Shown here: positions 46,971 through 59,103 of the stretch, piece by piece | Layout: each line of letters begins with the position of its first letter | Position numbering within the stretch: the first letter of the stretch is position 1 | Source of the DNA: Camillea tinctor | Taxonomy: Eukaryota; Ascomycota; Sordariomycetes; Xylariales; Xylariaceae | Direction of reading: 5' to 3' | Assembly: GCA_022578605.1 (NCBI GenBank) | Contig: MU394059.1 | Span: 372,001-436,000, forward strand | Length of the DNA stretch: 64,000 nucleotides | The notes under the pieces: generated by a model | What the model was told of the DNA's origin: nothing | What the model saw: the letters and a program-made list of their open reading frames with translations, nothing else | The model's database searches: none | Position numbers and translations under genes: made by a program

Positions 46971-49900
46971 AAAAGTCCTACGAGTTGGAATTGGACCAAT
47001 CCAGTTATGCGGCACCAATCAAGTTCCAGGCGCAATTCGAAGACATTGACGAACCAAATGCGTATAAGTCGAAATCGACATAGAACTACCAATGACTCAC
47101 ATTTGCATAAAACCAGTCTATGCAAACTGAATGCATGACGTCTGGTTCATTTTTATTGCTGTAGGTTACTGTAAGTACATTACATTTACAGCACTATGCC
47201 CTGCAGGGCTGAGTTGACATGAGTGGGGTTGAGGGAGGGAAAGGAGAGGGGGATGAGAAAAAGGGAAGAAGAGAAACAAGAAACAGATCTAGGTTAGGGA
47301 ACTAATGGGAAGAAAAATAAAAGTCCTAGAAAAACCACCTAGTACTACCTAGAAAAATTAGGTACCGAGGAAAACTAGTTAGGTGCACTAGCAGCTGAGA
47401 TACCTAGATGTACACAAATAAGAGATGGGTCTATACCTAAACAGTTAACCTACCCACTTATTATGTATGTGGCTTAAGGTGATGCAATGTGGAAAAACCC
47501 CCCTCTAATGCACACAGTCCAACTAACATTGAACCAGCTGATAACATGGAAACCCTTCAGCAGCCTAAGTACTTTCGGTATCAGAACTAAATAATCCATG
47601 TACCTACGTACCTATGTACCGTACCTATGCAGATAGACTGATAGAGTATATTGCCTGCCTCTTATCGCCGTCTTCCATACCACAATACCTAGGACTAGAA
47701 ACCTAGACAGGGAGTATATAACCTACGTTAATTACCAAGCACATTCCTATTTTGTTCAATTCTAGGCATGTAATGAGGACGTTGAAGATTACTCGTCATA
47801 TTGATCTCACCTGGGGTACGGTGAAGCAACGGCGGACTTTTCTACCCATTGTTGTCCTACTTTGTAAGTGTTTAAAACCGAGACATAACACAAAGTAGGC
47901 CGAAACTTAGTTGGCAATATAAATTACCTTTACACGTAGCCTCGATCTGGCTGTCCGGTTACCACATAACACGCTCAAGCTCTTAAGCAAGGGATCGCAG
48001 AGAGAAACCTTGATTACAAAGTCGATAAAAAAATAGCAGAAAAATCTGCAACATGTTACTCATGATACGACTAATAAACGGTCTTATAAGCCTGGTATGA
48101 GATAAGCAAGAATTCAACGCAAGCAAACTACAATACACAACAAGAAAATGAAATGTATTTACCTAGGTCCCCTACGTCCCACCGGCTTAAAATATCCCCT
48201 CAAATCAGCTGAGTGACAGCGGCAAATCTAACTCTGCTCGGGTCTTCCGTAACTAGCAAGTCGGCACTGAGTAGGACTTTTGTTATGTGCTGGCAACGTA
48301 ACCTCCCCTTCCCCCCTCTCCCCCCTTTCCACTTTTCTTTGTTGTACTTATTGTCCTAATGGCGAGCTTGTTATAGAAAACACTCGGAGTTCTATCGGTG
48401 TTGGACTATTCTCAGCTCATATCGGCAGCTATCAAGTTCTCGGAAGGGGAAAGGAAAAGGGAATAACTTGACATAATCGGATATGGTTCCAAGAGCGGGA
48501 AGCCGATGAACCTGAGGTGATGTTGCCCGAATTCTCACTTACTCAACTAACCTACCCGAAACGTCATCATCCTTTCTTCCGGCGGCCCGCGCGTCGCTGA
48601 TGAAGATTGTCCTGTCGTCTGTTCCAAACACGCCACCAACGACGTGGAAGCACATGTGATCAAAGGGGGAAAGGAGAGAAGAGTATGTACTAAGTAAGGC
48701 AGACTTGTAACCTTCGAGATATAGTGTATGAGCATATGATTCTCGTATTTCTTTCCCATTTCACCCTATCCTTCTTTGCAATCGTTATTGTAAATCTGTG
48801 AAACGTTTCCATGTAAGCATTTAGGAATGTCTTCCCCGGGTCCGCCCCGAATCCTCTCTCCACACGGAACTGAGAGGTGTAACCTCGGCAGGAAAATAAC
48901 ACGATCGTGCAAGGCGTACTATTGCTTCCTTATGCCCGTCTCTAACTGCCCATTCATGATCTTGATATAGGTCTTGAACCGATGAAAAAGAGTCCGAAAA
49001 AAGAAAAGAAACTAAGGGAATAAGTAAGGTATTACGATACAAAGGCATAGAAAAAGGGATAACTTAATAGCGAATCTGACGACAGACTACACAACATGGC
49101 GCTACTGTAGGAGTCCAGGAGTTGTCATGGTTAATAGCTTTGGTCCTATAACCAATAGTTTGATCGGATATTTGGCATTTGCATAGTTGTGGCAGCCATG
49201 GCGATTTGCCTAGACGAGGCAACTTGCCCTTTCTAATAGTTGCGTGGTTTGCCGCTAATAGGGTTGTCAGAAAATAGATCCTTTCTAACTCACATACATT
49301 ACCATATCATACTAGAAGGTTGCATCAATCATGTGCGATTCCTTGGACACCTTAACTAAGCCTGCCTGAGATAGGCACTGCCACATGCATAATAGGTTAC
49401 CATCTCTAGCATCTTAGTAGCATTGAACCCAACAGTTCGCATAACAATCTAGGTTAGTGTTAGCGTACGGTACGACATCTTTTTAATGGATGCAATCGCC
49501 AAGCTTCTGATATCATCTCCCGCGCTGCATCACTTGCATCGCACATATATCCATCCATCTTACACAATACGTAGGTACTTCCGCAGGTACGCGCCCCATT
49601 TGCCATGCTGCGCATTCGGGACCGGCCTATAGTAGGTAGATACCTAAGCAATAGCTATCAGCAGCGGTGTAAATCGATGGCAATATGCACCTCACCTAGC
49701 TTGCCCGTTTCACTTGCCGTGACGAAGGGCATTCCATCCACACACCGTCTCACGGTGTAATACATATACCTATAGAAGACGCCACGCGACGTGGTTGCGA
49801 GGACTGCCAAGAATACCAAGGTACATCAATGTAGTAGTGTACACCATCAAGACCATACCTAGGTATATTCTCATGTTGATAAGATTTAGGTAACAACTTT

Positions 49901-51051
49901 TTACTCATTCCAAACCATCGTAACCAACTTAAGTAACGTTTAAAATAGCTCAAAGTTATAAAATATTTAATTAATGAAAATAAAACAGTTATATTGATTA
50001 CATGGCTTTAATCCAAACCTTTCAAGAAAGCCACGCGACAATTGCGAATATGGAGAAATATGGGGGAGTAGGAATGCCTATCCTATAGATAGTAACATCA
50101 AGCCTTTTGTATGTACATAGTGGTGGTGGTGTAAGCAGCGTGGCGTCAGATTTAATGCCCAAAACGATTTATTGACGTAGGTACCTATTCAGTTGGGAGG
50201 TCTCCATTCACACCCACCCTACCTACCATAGGCATCTACAATATAACCCCGGTTAAATCCACAAAGCGACCTACCGTAGTGGCAATATTTCATCAGAAGA
50301 TGAATTATTCAAAACTCAAATTAAATAGTAGGGTGAGTGAGCAAGCGAGTTCATAAGTGAGAATAATACAAAAGAGGGTGTAGAGGGCTAGACAAGCAAG
50401 CAACGGGACAACGGGGACGATCCGAACGGACAGCTGCATGATGCCCGAGATAAAATCGCCCTCCATCTCAGAAAAATCAACAAAGTGCCGTTGTTCCTAC
50501 ATATTGACGGGTGCACTAAGGACAGAATGGAAACGTGGGCCCTTGTCTCGTACCTGACCTAATCCTCGAGCAATTAATCAATCATACGCTACCCGTCTGT
50601 CGGTAAGCCGCCATTGTCAGGTGCGCCGCCCACCATCACGGGAATGGAGGGGCAGTTCTTAGTTTCTGGAGAGTCAACTCACATGATAATGTCTTCTCAG
50701 TCAGACTTTGCACAGGACATAAGATAGCGCCCCCCTGCTTACCGTCTCACGGTCTAATAGTCTTATTTCTCCTTTTCTCTCTTTTTCTTCATTTCGGGAT
50801 TTTTTGAAAGTGGAAAAACCGTGATAAAAAAAAGGTCCGAGAAGGATTAGTATTTCATGGCAATAGATAGTGAAAACAAGTGGATGCTATGCTAGTATAT
50901 TGATAGATGATGTAAAGATGTAGCTATCTGCAGCGATATGACAGTTTCCTCCAATCAGCGTTCATCACCCTTCCGTAACTGGACATTCTCTCGATCCAAG
51001 AGCCACTAATCGACAAAGGAAAATGGGTATCTATGTAAAAGACGCAAAACG

Positions 51052-51077
51052 AAAAAAAAAAAAAAAAAAAAAAAAAA
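51052..51077. repeat. poly(A) run of 26
   Basis: Uninterrupted A from 51052 to 51077, followed by a shorter A run at about 51113-51124. It could be a retroposition scar, but no coding sequence or target-site duplication is visible next to it. Confidence 0.9.
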
Positions 51078-51699
51078 GCGAATTCAGTAAAACAACTAAA
51101 TGATAACGTAGAGAAAAAAAAAAAAGCTCGTTCGGTTATAGTTGTTTAGAGAGAACATCCATACCTGGCGAGATCATGAAAAGATGAATCATTAAAACAA
51201 AGAGAATTGTGGTGTTGTGTGTATAATGCCCAAAAATATTCATTTCTCATTCTGTGCCATTTGCGTGCATCGAGAAAGAAAAAGAAAGAAGGGAAGACGA
51301 GAAACTATGCAATAACATGCGTAAAACCGTAATCGTGAAAGTAAGAAAAAGTAAAACCACCAAATGTCTAAGACGATGATGTTAGTGAGAGTTTCTGTGC
51401 GTGTGTAAGTTTGGAAAACTAGGGACGTTGACTTACACCTGACCCACGTCCCATGCCAAAGAACCTTCAACCCTTACCCAAACCCATACATACCCCATAA
51501 CCCAGGCCGTGCCGTCTCCACTCGGACAAAAAAAAATCGAAAAGAGATCGGTAATCCGAATAAGTCGGGAAAAGCAAAGACCTAGCGTATGCGCAAAGCG
51601 CGTATTCGCAAACTAGGGAAATCCCGCCCCCTCTTCCACCAAACCTAACAAGAGACAACCCCCCCTTGAAAAAAAGAAAAAAGAAAACTAAACTCTCCA

Positions 51700-52302
51700 T
51701 CACGCAAAGGTAACCCACTGCCGCCGGTGCGGCGCGAACGGGTCCCGCCTGCGCACGCGGTGCTGCTCCTCGATAATGACCTTCTTGTGGCACCCCTCGG
51801 CGGCGCGGTGATGGTGGTGCAGCTCGCGCTCATACCGGCGCTCGAGGTCCTCGCAGCGGCGGCGCCAGCCCTTGAGGGCGGTGACCGCGTTGGTGATCTC
51901 GGCGTCCTTGACGTCCACGGTGCGGGAGAGCTCGCGCACGCGCACGTTGAGCACGCCGACCTCGCGCTCGAGGCGCTCGCGCTCGCCGGCGGGCCGGCGG
52001 CGCAGGTCGAGGAGCTCGCTGTCGAGGCGGGCGTTGGTGTCGCGCAGGCGCGCGAGCTCCTGCGCGGCGCCCGCGAGCTCCGCTTTGAGCGACTCCTTGT
52101 CCCGCGTCAGCACCCCGTTGGTGTCCTGCAGCGCTGTGTTCTGCGCGCACACCGTGTCCCATTGCTCGACCGTGACGGCGGCGCAGTTTTCCGGGCACCG
52201 CGGCACGTACCGCGTGCGGTGGTGGTGGTGGTGGTGCGAGAAGGAGTGCGAGCGCACGAACTGCGGCCGCCCCGAGGAGGTTATGCGGACGTATTCAGGC
52301 AT
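51700..52302 (-). CDS. GC-rich coiled-coil protein, unknown function
   Basis: A minus-strand single exon of 200 aa. Near the N-terminus is a natural run of six His (residues 24-29) inside FSHHHHHHRTRYVPRCPENC. A coiled coil follows from about 47 to 160 (NTALQDTNGVLTRDKESL ... LARLRDTNARLDSELLDLRR ... CEDLERRYERELHHHHRA). The tail is basic and ends RRQWVTFA. Strong G/C at third positions explains the long open frames on the opposite strand. No family recognised. The His-rich patches could bind metal; that is inference only. Confidence 0.75.
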   Translation of the reverse strand: MPEYVRITSSGRPQFVRSHSFSHHHHHHRTRYVPRCPENCAAVTVEQWDTVCAQNTALQDTNGVLTRDKESLKAELAGAAQELARLRDTNARLDSELLDLRRRPAGERERLEREVGVLNVRVRELSRTVDVKDAEITNAVTALKGWRRRCEDLERRYERELHHHHRAAEGCHKKVIIEEQHRVRRRDPFAPHRRQWVTFA

Positions 52303-54964
52303 ATGGGGTGATGTTCGGGTGATGTATCTTCGATATATATTTCTTATTGGGTTGGCTAGGTAGAGCGGGTAATATAGAACGGGTACGCTAAGTTGGAGGC
52401 GTTGCTGGAAGACTGGTGTTGACTGGATGGATGCAAAGTTGATCTTGACTCTATCAGACTCAAGATGCAGAAAACTAGTAAGGATATAAGACGAATAGAA
52501 AAGAGTTCGGGAGCCAAGGCATATGCTGGGGTAGCCTGCGGGAAAGATCTAGTTATAAAGAGAACATATCATTACAGGCATCCCATTTTTGATAGGAGCT
52601 CCTACGAGGCTATGGCGGAGGAAAAAAGCGTGGACAGAGGGGATGAGGTTCAACAACATCACGAGCCAGAGAAACAAACCGCATGCTGAGCGCCATGATG
52701 ACCTAGGATGGGGAAGATGGTGTGAATGGAAGGGTAGAGGAGGGCAGCAAAAGGGCAGCGAAATCGAGGCTCAGCCAAAGGGGGGCGGGCCGTACTCAGG
52801 ATATCAAAAACACCATAATTCTTTTTGGGGCGTATGAGTCTTTCTGGGCTGGTGCTAGATAACACGCAAAAGTTGAGAATGGTGCTACGGACGTCATCGG
52901 GTTCTGGGTAGAGAAGTCCCTTGACAGGAGTTCCATTCCCTTGTCTCAACCAAACCCGGGTCACTTGGACATGTTCGCAACATAGGAGTCAGGGGACAAG
53001 GGTTGCGGATAGGTACCGCCTAGTTAGTTTGCGCATACGAGGTGGAATAATTAATATATGACTGTGAGAGAAACGCCTAAGATAAAAATATTGTCATCCA
53101 TCCCTACGTATAATCCTAAGTCCGAGTTTGAGGCGTTAGTTATACCAAGCACGTACACTGCATTTGGTAGAGCACGAGAAGATGTTGATATGTAACTTAC
53201 ATGGATGCAAACAAAGACAATTGCGGGTCGGTTTTTTTATCCCGATAGATTGGACTGTGCAGACTTCAGTACCTAGGTACCTAGGTAAGTACTAGGTATT
53301 GCAGACATGGATGCCCCGGTACTGTGGTTGGCTGCCTGAATTGGGCAGACCCCACCAAGCTGATGCCCTCCCCAGCGCATCTTATCGTCCAGCCCATCAG
53401 TTCTTAGTTTATCTTGGGCCAGTCAGAGGTCACACCTCAACTCAGCCGCTTCGCTAGTCGAGAAAGTGCATAATCATATAGCATCGGGGCTTAAAACGTG
53501 TAAGTCTAAGTTTTAATACTCCAGCTTTTAAAGCTTTCTTAGCCCCCATTTTCTCTCTTTTTTTGCTACGGGTTTCCCGTAGAACAGAGAATTTCACGCA
53601 ACTGAACTGAGACGGGCAACCTTTACCGCCTCGAAGCCTTCATGGATTCTTGTTTGCGGCGTTTTTGTTCCTTCACAGCTGATCATGGTTTGTTTAAAAA
53701 AATATGTGGTTGCCTACCCCGGAATCGAGGCCTCCTTTCCCACTCCTCTCTCCCTCTCTGTATTCCCTTCGTTCGTACCTCTTACCAGACTAAATCTACT
53801 GCCTTCATTTGCGGCTTGCCTCCCACCCCGATCCCTCGCATACGTCATGTATGTTTTTCACCCAGGTTGTGCAGGGATTTCGGTGATTGGAAAAGAGAGT
53901 GCTATCTTTACGACGACCAATTCTAGAACCTTGAAGCCCGTCATACCAAAACTGCAGAGGTAAGAAGGTACTGCATATTGCCCAGAAGTAAGAGGGACTA
54001 CGGCCTTTTCCGAGCAACTAATGCTTTATGTAGTACTTCTGTAATTGTATCCACTCAAGGCTACAGCTATTGCTTCAGTGCATGTGTACGCAAGCATGTA
54101 GGTAGATATGGTTTGGATCGCTGGTTTCAATATGTATTAGTGAAGGTGGAGTCAACCATAGTAGACATACCATGACCACATACATATACATGAACTTGTA
54201 GATATATGTTGTGTATTGCATGCACCTATCACATAAAGCTATTAATTCATCGGTTGCGAAGAGAGAACTTTCGAATGTAACCTAATATACCAACCTATCA
54301 TACAAACCGGAACCATAAAACCACAGGAGATATATCATCGGCATCTGCGAACCTACAACTAGGTATTCTTTCAACTGAACTGAACTATTCTGTATCGTCT
54401 ATGCAAAGTACTTATTTGACATGTAGTCTAACCTAACTATATAAAAACCCCATTCTCTACAATTGTATAAGATTTAATGTATCGATTACCCGTGTAGTTG
54501 TAGGATAAGGTACATATGTACATAGGTATCGACACTAACTACTAATACGGAGTAGATACTTGAACTACCTACTAAAAAGGTCCATTGATGGATCCATTTC
54601 CCGTCCACAGATCCACGTAACGGGAGAAGCAAAGAGTGGAACCGCTTTAACAGTTAACAGTGGGACCAGCTGGTTGGTGGTTTTAGTGGAGTAGTAGGTA
54701 ACTTGGTGCAAATGATTGGTCCGATTTTGGAAAGAGAATAAGATAAGAACAAAAATTGTGTATCAGTGGAATCACAAGATTTTGGGGCAAGTTTTCAGGG
54801 CATCGAAGATCGGCGCTGCTCCCAAATTTTCTCCGACTTATCAACAACAACCAACACCAACACCCACGGCGACGACAACTTAGACGAATCTATATACCAC
54901 CTAATAAACACACCGATTTACGAAGTGTTTTAACTCACAAACGCATGAATTAAGTTTGACTTCC
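52303..54964. other. gene-free region
   Basis: No gene is supported. It contains a tandem palindromic ACCTAGGT repeat at 53271-53297 (CAGTACCTAGGTACCTAGGT). A 94-codon frame at 53642-53926 overlaps another frame, lacks domains and follows a T-rich leader, so it is left as undecided. Confidence 0.5.
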
Positions 54965-57900
54965 ATGGCCGACGTTGCAGAAGCCATTGCTGCGGCTCTG
55001 GGCGCAGCATCTGCCCCCTCTGCCCCCTCTGCCCCCTCCGCTCCCTCAGCTCCCCCTCCACCCCAGAGTGAGTTCAACTTCAACTTCAACCTGGTCTCGT
55101 CAATTGCCCTTCCTTTCCCCTTCATCTTTTGTTTGTCTTCTTTTCTATGTTAACAGTTAGCTTTGAATATCTTCACTTAGGCCCTGAGATTAAAACAGAG
55201 CCGCCTGCTAGCGATGCCATGGTCTTGGACTCCAACCCCGAACCCGCACCCGCACCCGAACCTGAACGGCCGCAGTCCCCCCTAAAGAGATCCCGATCGC
55301 CGGACGAGGATGCTGCCAACGCTAGTTATGAATCGCGCGACGAGAAGAGATTAAAGATAGAACCGGAACCCGATGATGGAATGGATGAAATAGCCCGGCT
55401 AGTACAGCTAGCCGCTGCTGAAGCATCTGTCATGCACGAAATGGCACCGGAACCGGACCATTTCGAGTCGAGCCATCTTGAAGGAGAAGTTCAAATTCCT
55501 CCTGCCCCTGAGCATGTAGAAGACAAGCAGGTCGAGGTCGAGGCCGAGGTCGAGCCAACCACAGAAATCCTTCTGGAGCACTCCATATCCCCCATCGCAA
55601 ACCCAAACCCCGAGCCCCAGTCGGATTCTCTGTGGATCAATCCCCGGGACTACACCCGCCGGAAACACATCATACCCGCCCTCGGGAGTCTGGTGAGTAG
55701 ACGTGGGTGTATATATTCGTGCTGGGAAGCTAAGGGAACTCCAGGCTATAGATATCCTTGTCGCCCTGTCTGAACAGTCACTAGAAGACACCGTTGCTAC
55801 GCTCGGCGGTGACCCAGATACAGAGATATACAAGGAGTACGCGGCGCTGAGGAATGCCTTTGATGTTCAGCGGAAACAACTGTCCGATGCCCATCCTCTC
55901 CTGGATCCGGACCAGTTGGGAATCACCGGTCAGGCGAAGGAAATCATCCGAATAGCAAATCTCGCTTCAGCCTGCGCCAGTATATTTGGCACCAACGACG
56001 TCAGTCTGGAAGAGATAAACAACCACTTCCTCCATATATTCGTCCCCGACAATCACGAATTATCCCTGGATACGGCAGAACTGTACCTTGGCCTTAAGAC
56101 GCAGCTGTTTCTAGCAATGCTAGATGACAGCCAGGAGAAGATTAGGGACCAGCTGCTAGAGATATGTTTCGATTCGGGGCTTGAAGGCACGCTGCAAGCA
56201 CATCACCCATCCTTTCCGTTGACTGCCCTTGAACTTGAATTTATTGCGAATCTAAAGGCCCACAAAGCCATGTTACTGGCCGAATCAAGCGATGCCGAAC
56301 GTATATGTATGTGTCGAGCATCGAACTGGATCATTGGATACTGATACTTGCCCTAGTTGCCCTCGGAAAGCAATTCACATATGAAGCATATCTTGATAAT
56401 CTCAGCACCTACATAAACGACCATATAGATAATATTAAAGGTCAGGGTTCGACTAAGCTTGAGGTGAAACCAAGAGGGGATAGCATAGTGCCAAACGAAA
56501 CTATTGTTCACGATATAGACGACTCGTTTGATTTGGATGCTGTGATAGCGGAAGCTTCCAAGGCGGCGCAGAGTGCCTTAGAGCCCACGGAAGCGTCCCA
56601 AAGTAACTTTGATGAGCTGTCGGCCTTCCTAGCAGAGAACATTACCAAGGCAGCTGAGCAGGCTAAAGAAACACACATGGACACGGAACTGCCGTCTGCC
56701 GTTGCTTCAGCTGCTGAGAGCGCCTCAAGGGCGACGATGTTGGCATTGCAGAGCATTCAACAAAACCAATACCAACCTACGGCACTACCTCAGTCTAATT
56801 GTAAGTCACATTCAGCACATGTGTATCGGGACGATGCTAATATAATATCTCTTAGCTCAAGCCCAGTCCAGTAATCATCATAATTACCAACCGCAACAAC
56901 ACCAAAACACCCAACAATCATCTCATTCTCAACAACAGTATTATCAATACCAGCAACAGCCAGGACAGACAAATATCCAGCCACAGTATCAAGCTCAAAA
57001 TGACCATCTTCCCCCTAACCAAAGCGATTCTACACCAGCTCTATACGAGCGGGCTCGACAGGCTGCCGCTGCTCGCTCTTCGACACACGCACGGCGCGAG
57101 GGCTCGCATTCGACCCGCCGACCCTGGAGTCCCGAGGAAGAAAAGGCCCTTATGATGGGTCTGGATATGGTTAAAGGACCTCACTGGTCCCAGATTCTAT
57201 CGTTGTTTGGACCAAACGGTTCAATTAGCACCATACTCGCCGACCGAACACAGGTACAGTTGAAGGATAAAGCCAGAAACTTGAAGCTTTTCTTCCTCAA
57301 AACCAACTCAGAAATGCCATACTATCTGCAGTGCGTCACAGGAGAACTTAAGACCCGAGCTCCTACACAAGCAGCTCGGAAGGAAGCCGAAGAAAAAGCC
57401 AGACTCAATTCAGAAGAACATCAAGCCCACGTCAACGGCATATTGACGCTAGCCGGCGGCCTGCAAAACAATGCAGCAGGAAGACCCGGACCGTCTGGAG
57501 CAGTTCCGAGAAGTGGTACACCAAACCAACCTTTATCTCATCACAGCTCACAGCCAGGCACACCTAGGATCCAACAATCGATACAACAATCATTTGTGTC
57601 ATCGCCTGCTCCACGCCCGGTTATACCGGCGCCACAACCTGTCAGTCTCCCTAATCTAGTATCGGCAGCCCAACACCACAACCAGCCCTCTTCGGTCAAC
57701 CAGTATGCTACTCAGCCAAAAGAGCAATCAGTACAGCAACCTGAGAAACAACCAGAGCATCAGCCAGAGCATCAGCCAGAACACTCGCTAGAGCACCAGC
57801 CACAGCCACGGCATAACCATATGGCAATCCCAATAACAGAAAGCTCAGAGCTAGATCACAGTGGTATGAGCAGTGAAGACGCAGCGCTCCTTGGCCTAAA

Positions 57901-58006
57901 AGCTGCTTTGGAACAGGAAGCCGCCGCAAGTGCTTTGCTAGCAGAGCAAAATAACACAACTCACACAGAGCAGTCCCTTATAAAGGGTGAGCCATCAGCC
58001 ACCTGA
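54965..58006 (+). CDS. Tbf1/TRF-like telobox Myb protein
   Basis: Exons 54965-55067, 55181-55692, 55745-56300, 56357-56800 and 56856-58006 join to 921 aa. The N-terminus has an Ala-Pro-Ser repeat and then an acidic Pro/Glu-rich region. Residues about 206-400 look like the TRFH dimerisation domain of TRF/Tbf1 proteins. A Gln-rich segment leads to a single Myb domain (about 626-682): [28 protein letters not shown], ending with the telobox variant [11 protein letters not shown]. Fungal Tbf1-type proteins bind TTAGGG-like repeats at telomeres, subtelomeres and certain promoters. The tail has a [12 protein letters not shown] repeat. Exon 2 has two possible in-frame acceptors, after 55156 and after 55180; I prefer the second because GTTAAC upstream of it can serve as branch site. 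Confidence 0.9.
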
Positions 58007-59103
58007 GCTATTATTATATTTATGCTCGAAAAGCAGAAGGTGTTTATGATCCCTTGATGTATTCTTACGAGACTCATTCGTCATGATTGATACCCTAAGA
58101 TTTAGGTGGTTTGCAAACAATAGCGGGTCGGCTACGGCCAGACAAACAGCAATAAAATGATACTTACATACCAACCTATGAGGGCCAGTATTCTCACAGG
58201 AGGGTTGTTATGACACAGGAGCCCACTAGCTCGCCCTAGTAGATTGTGATACAATCCAGGTGAAGCTGAACACACGGACACGGGGACACATGCCAGATGA
58301 TCCACCTGCCCGGAAGTCGTAGTTGGTGCTATCTACTAGGTAGGCCTTCAGAATACCTTTGCCGCCACTGTCCACGAGGTCCTACTGTTGTTCACATATT
58401 TCTGATGTATTCCGATTTCATGTTAATGACTTGCTATGAACAACCCCTATCTTTGGTCAGCACCCCTTGGATAGGTTGTACTGCCAAGGCCGTCCTCACA
58501 AGGCGGTTATCATAGCAGATGTTACATTATCTCACTATGAAAAAAAAAAAAACGCAGAATCAAGAGTGCTTAAGTACCATATATCTTCCCAGGGGTATAC
58601 AATACTTAGTAACATTGTAGGTTCTGGGATATAACTCTCTGGCTATCTCGTCATGTAATAAATGATGTGACCTATATTTGGACTCGTCGGTGCTATTAAG
58701 GGTATAGATCATGTGAACTATGTGCTGCTTTAAAAGCCCTGATGGGCACGGTGGACAGAGCTATGGTACAAACCACCGTCAGACATACGTGGATTTGTAG
58801 GTAGCTCTTGTATGCTCTCATATTTAGGATGTTTGGCCTTAGCGACCTGACTGATGTTGTACGTTGAAAATTCCTTCTATCTAGACACGTCATAGAGAGC
58901 ACCTTTGCTAACATATAAAACCCCTAAGTAGGATATCACATCTGTTAAGGAGCACAATACTACCACATTTGATATCTTATTTTACTCCGGAGTTTCTAAC
59001 ATAAACCTAAAGGATCTCAACCTTCTAGTAACTAACCTCACGCTTACCTGGTTTAAATGAGTCAAGGATTTCATAGGACGCCCAGTCGAAAAAAAGGGAA
59101 GCC
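58007..59103. other. intergenic region
   Basis: No gene supported. It has a 12-A run near 58540. The start of the next gene depends on a first exon that is itself tentative. Confidence 0.5.

Larger units (their letters stand above)
45558..51699. other. 6-kb gene-free AT-rich region
   Basis: No gene is supported over about 6.1 kb, the longest empty stretch. It contains CTCCTTTTT-type repeats (46813-46845), a GAA run (46946-46970), many TACCTA/TAGGTA words (47336-47420, 47600-47710), and a run of 26 A (51052-51077). The longest open frame (46309-46938, minus) is low complexity. A transcribed non-coding gene cannot be excluded. Confidence 0.5.

Noticed and set aside
51727..52311. 194-codon plus-strand frame opposite the GC-rich coiled-coil gene
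   Set aside because: Ala/Val/Leu-rich shadow of the GC-rich minus-strand gene, without its own features.
53642..53963. Two overlapping plus-strand frames of 92-94 codons
   Set aside because: They read the same DNA in different frames and neither shows a domain or a clear splice pattern.
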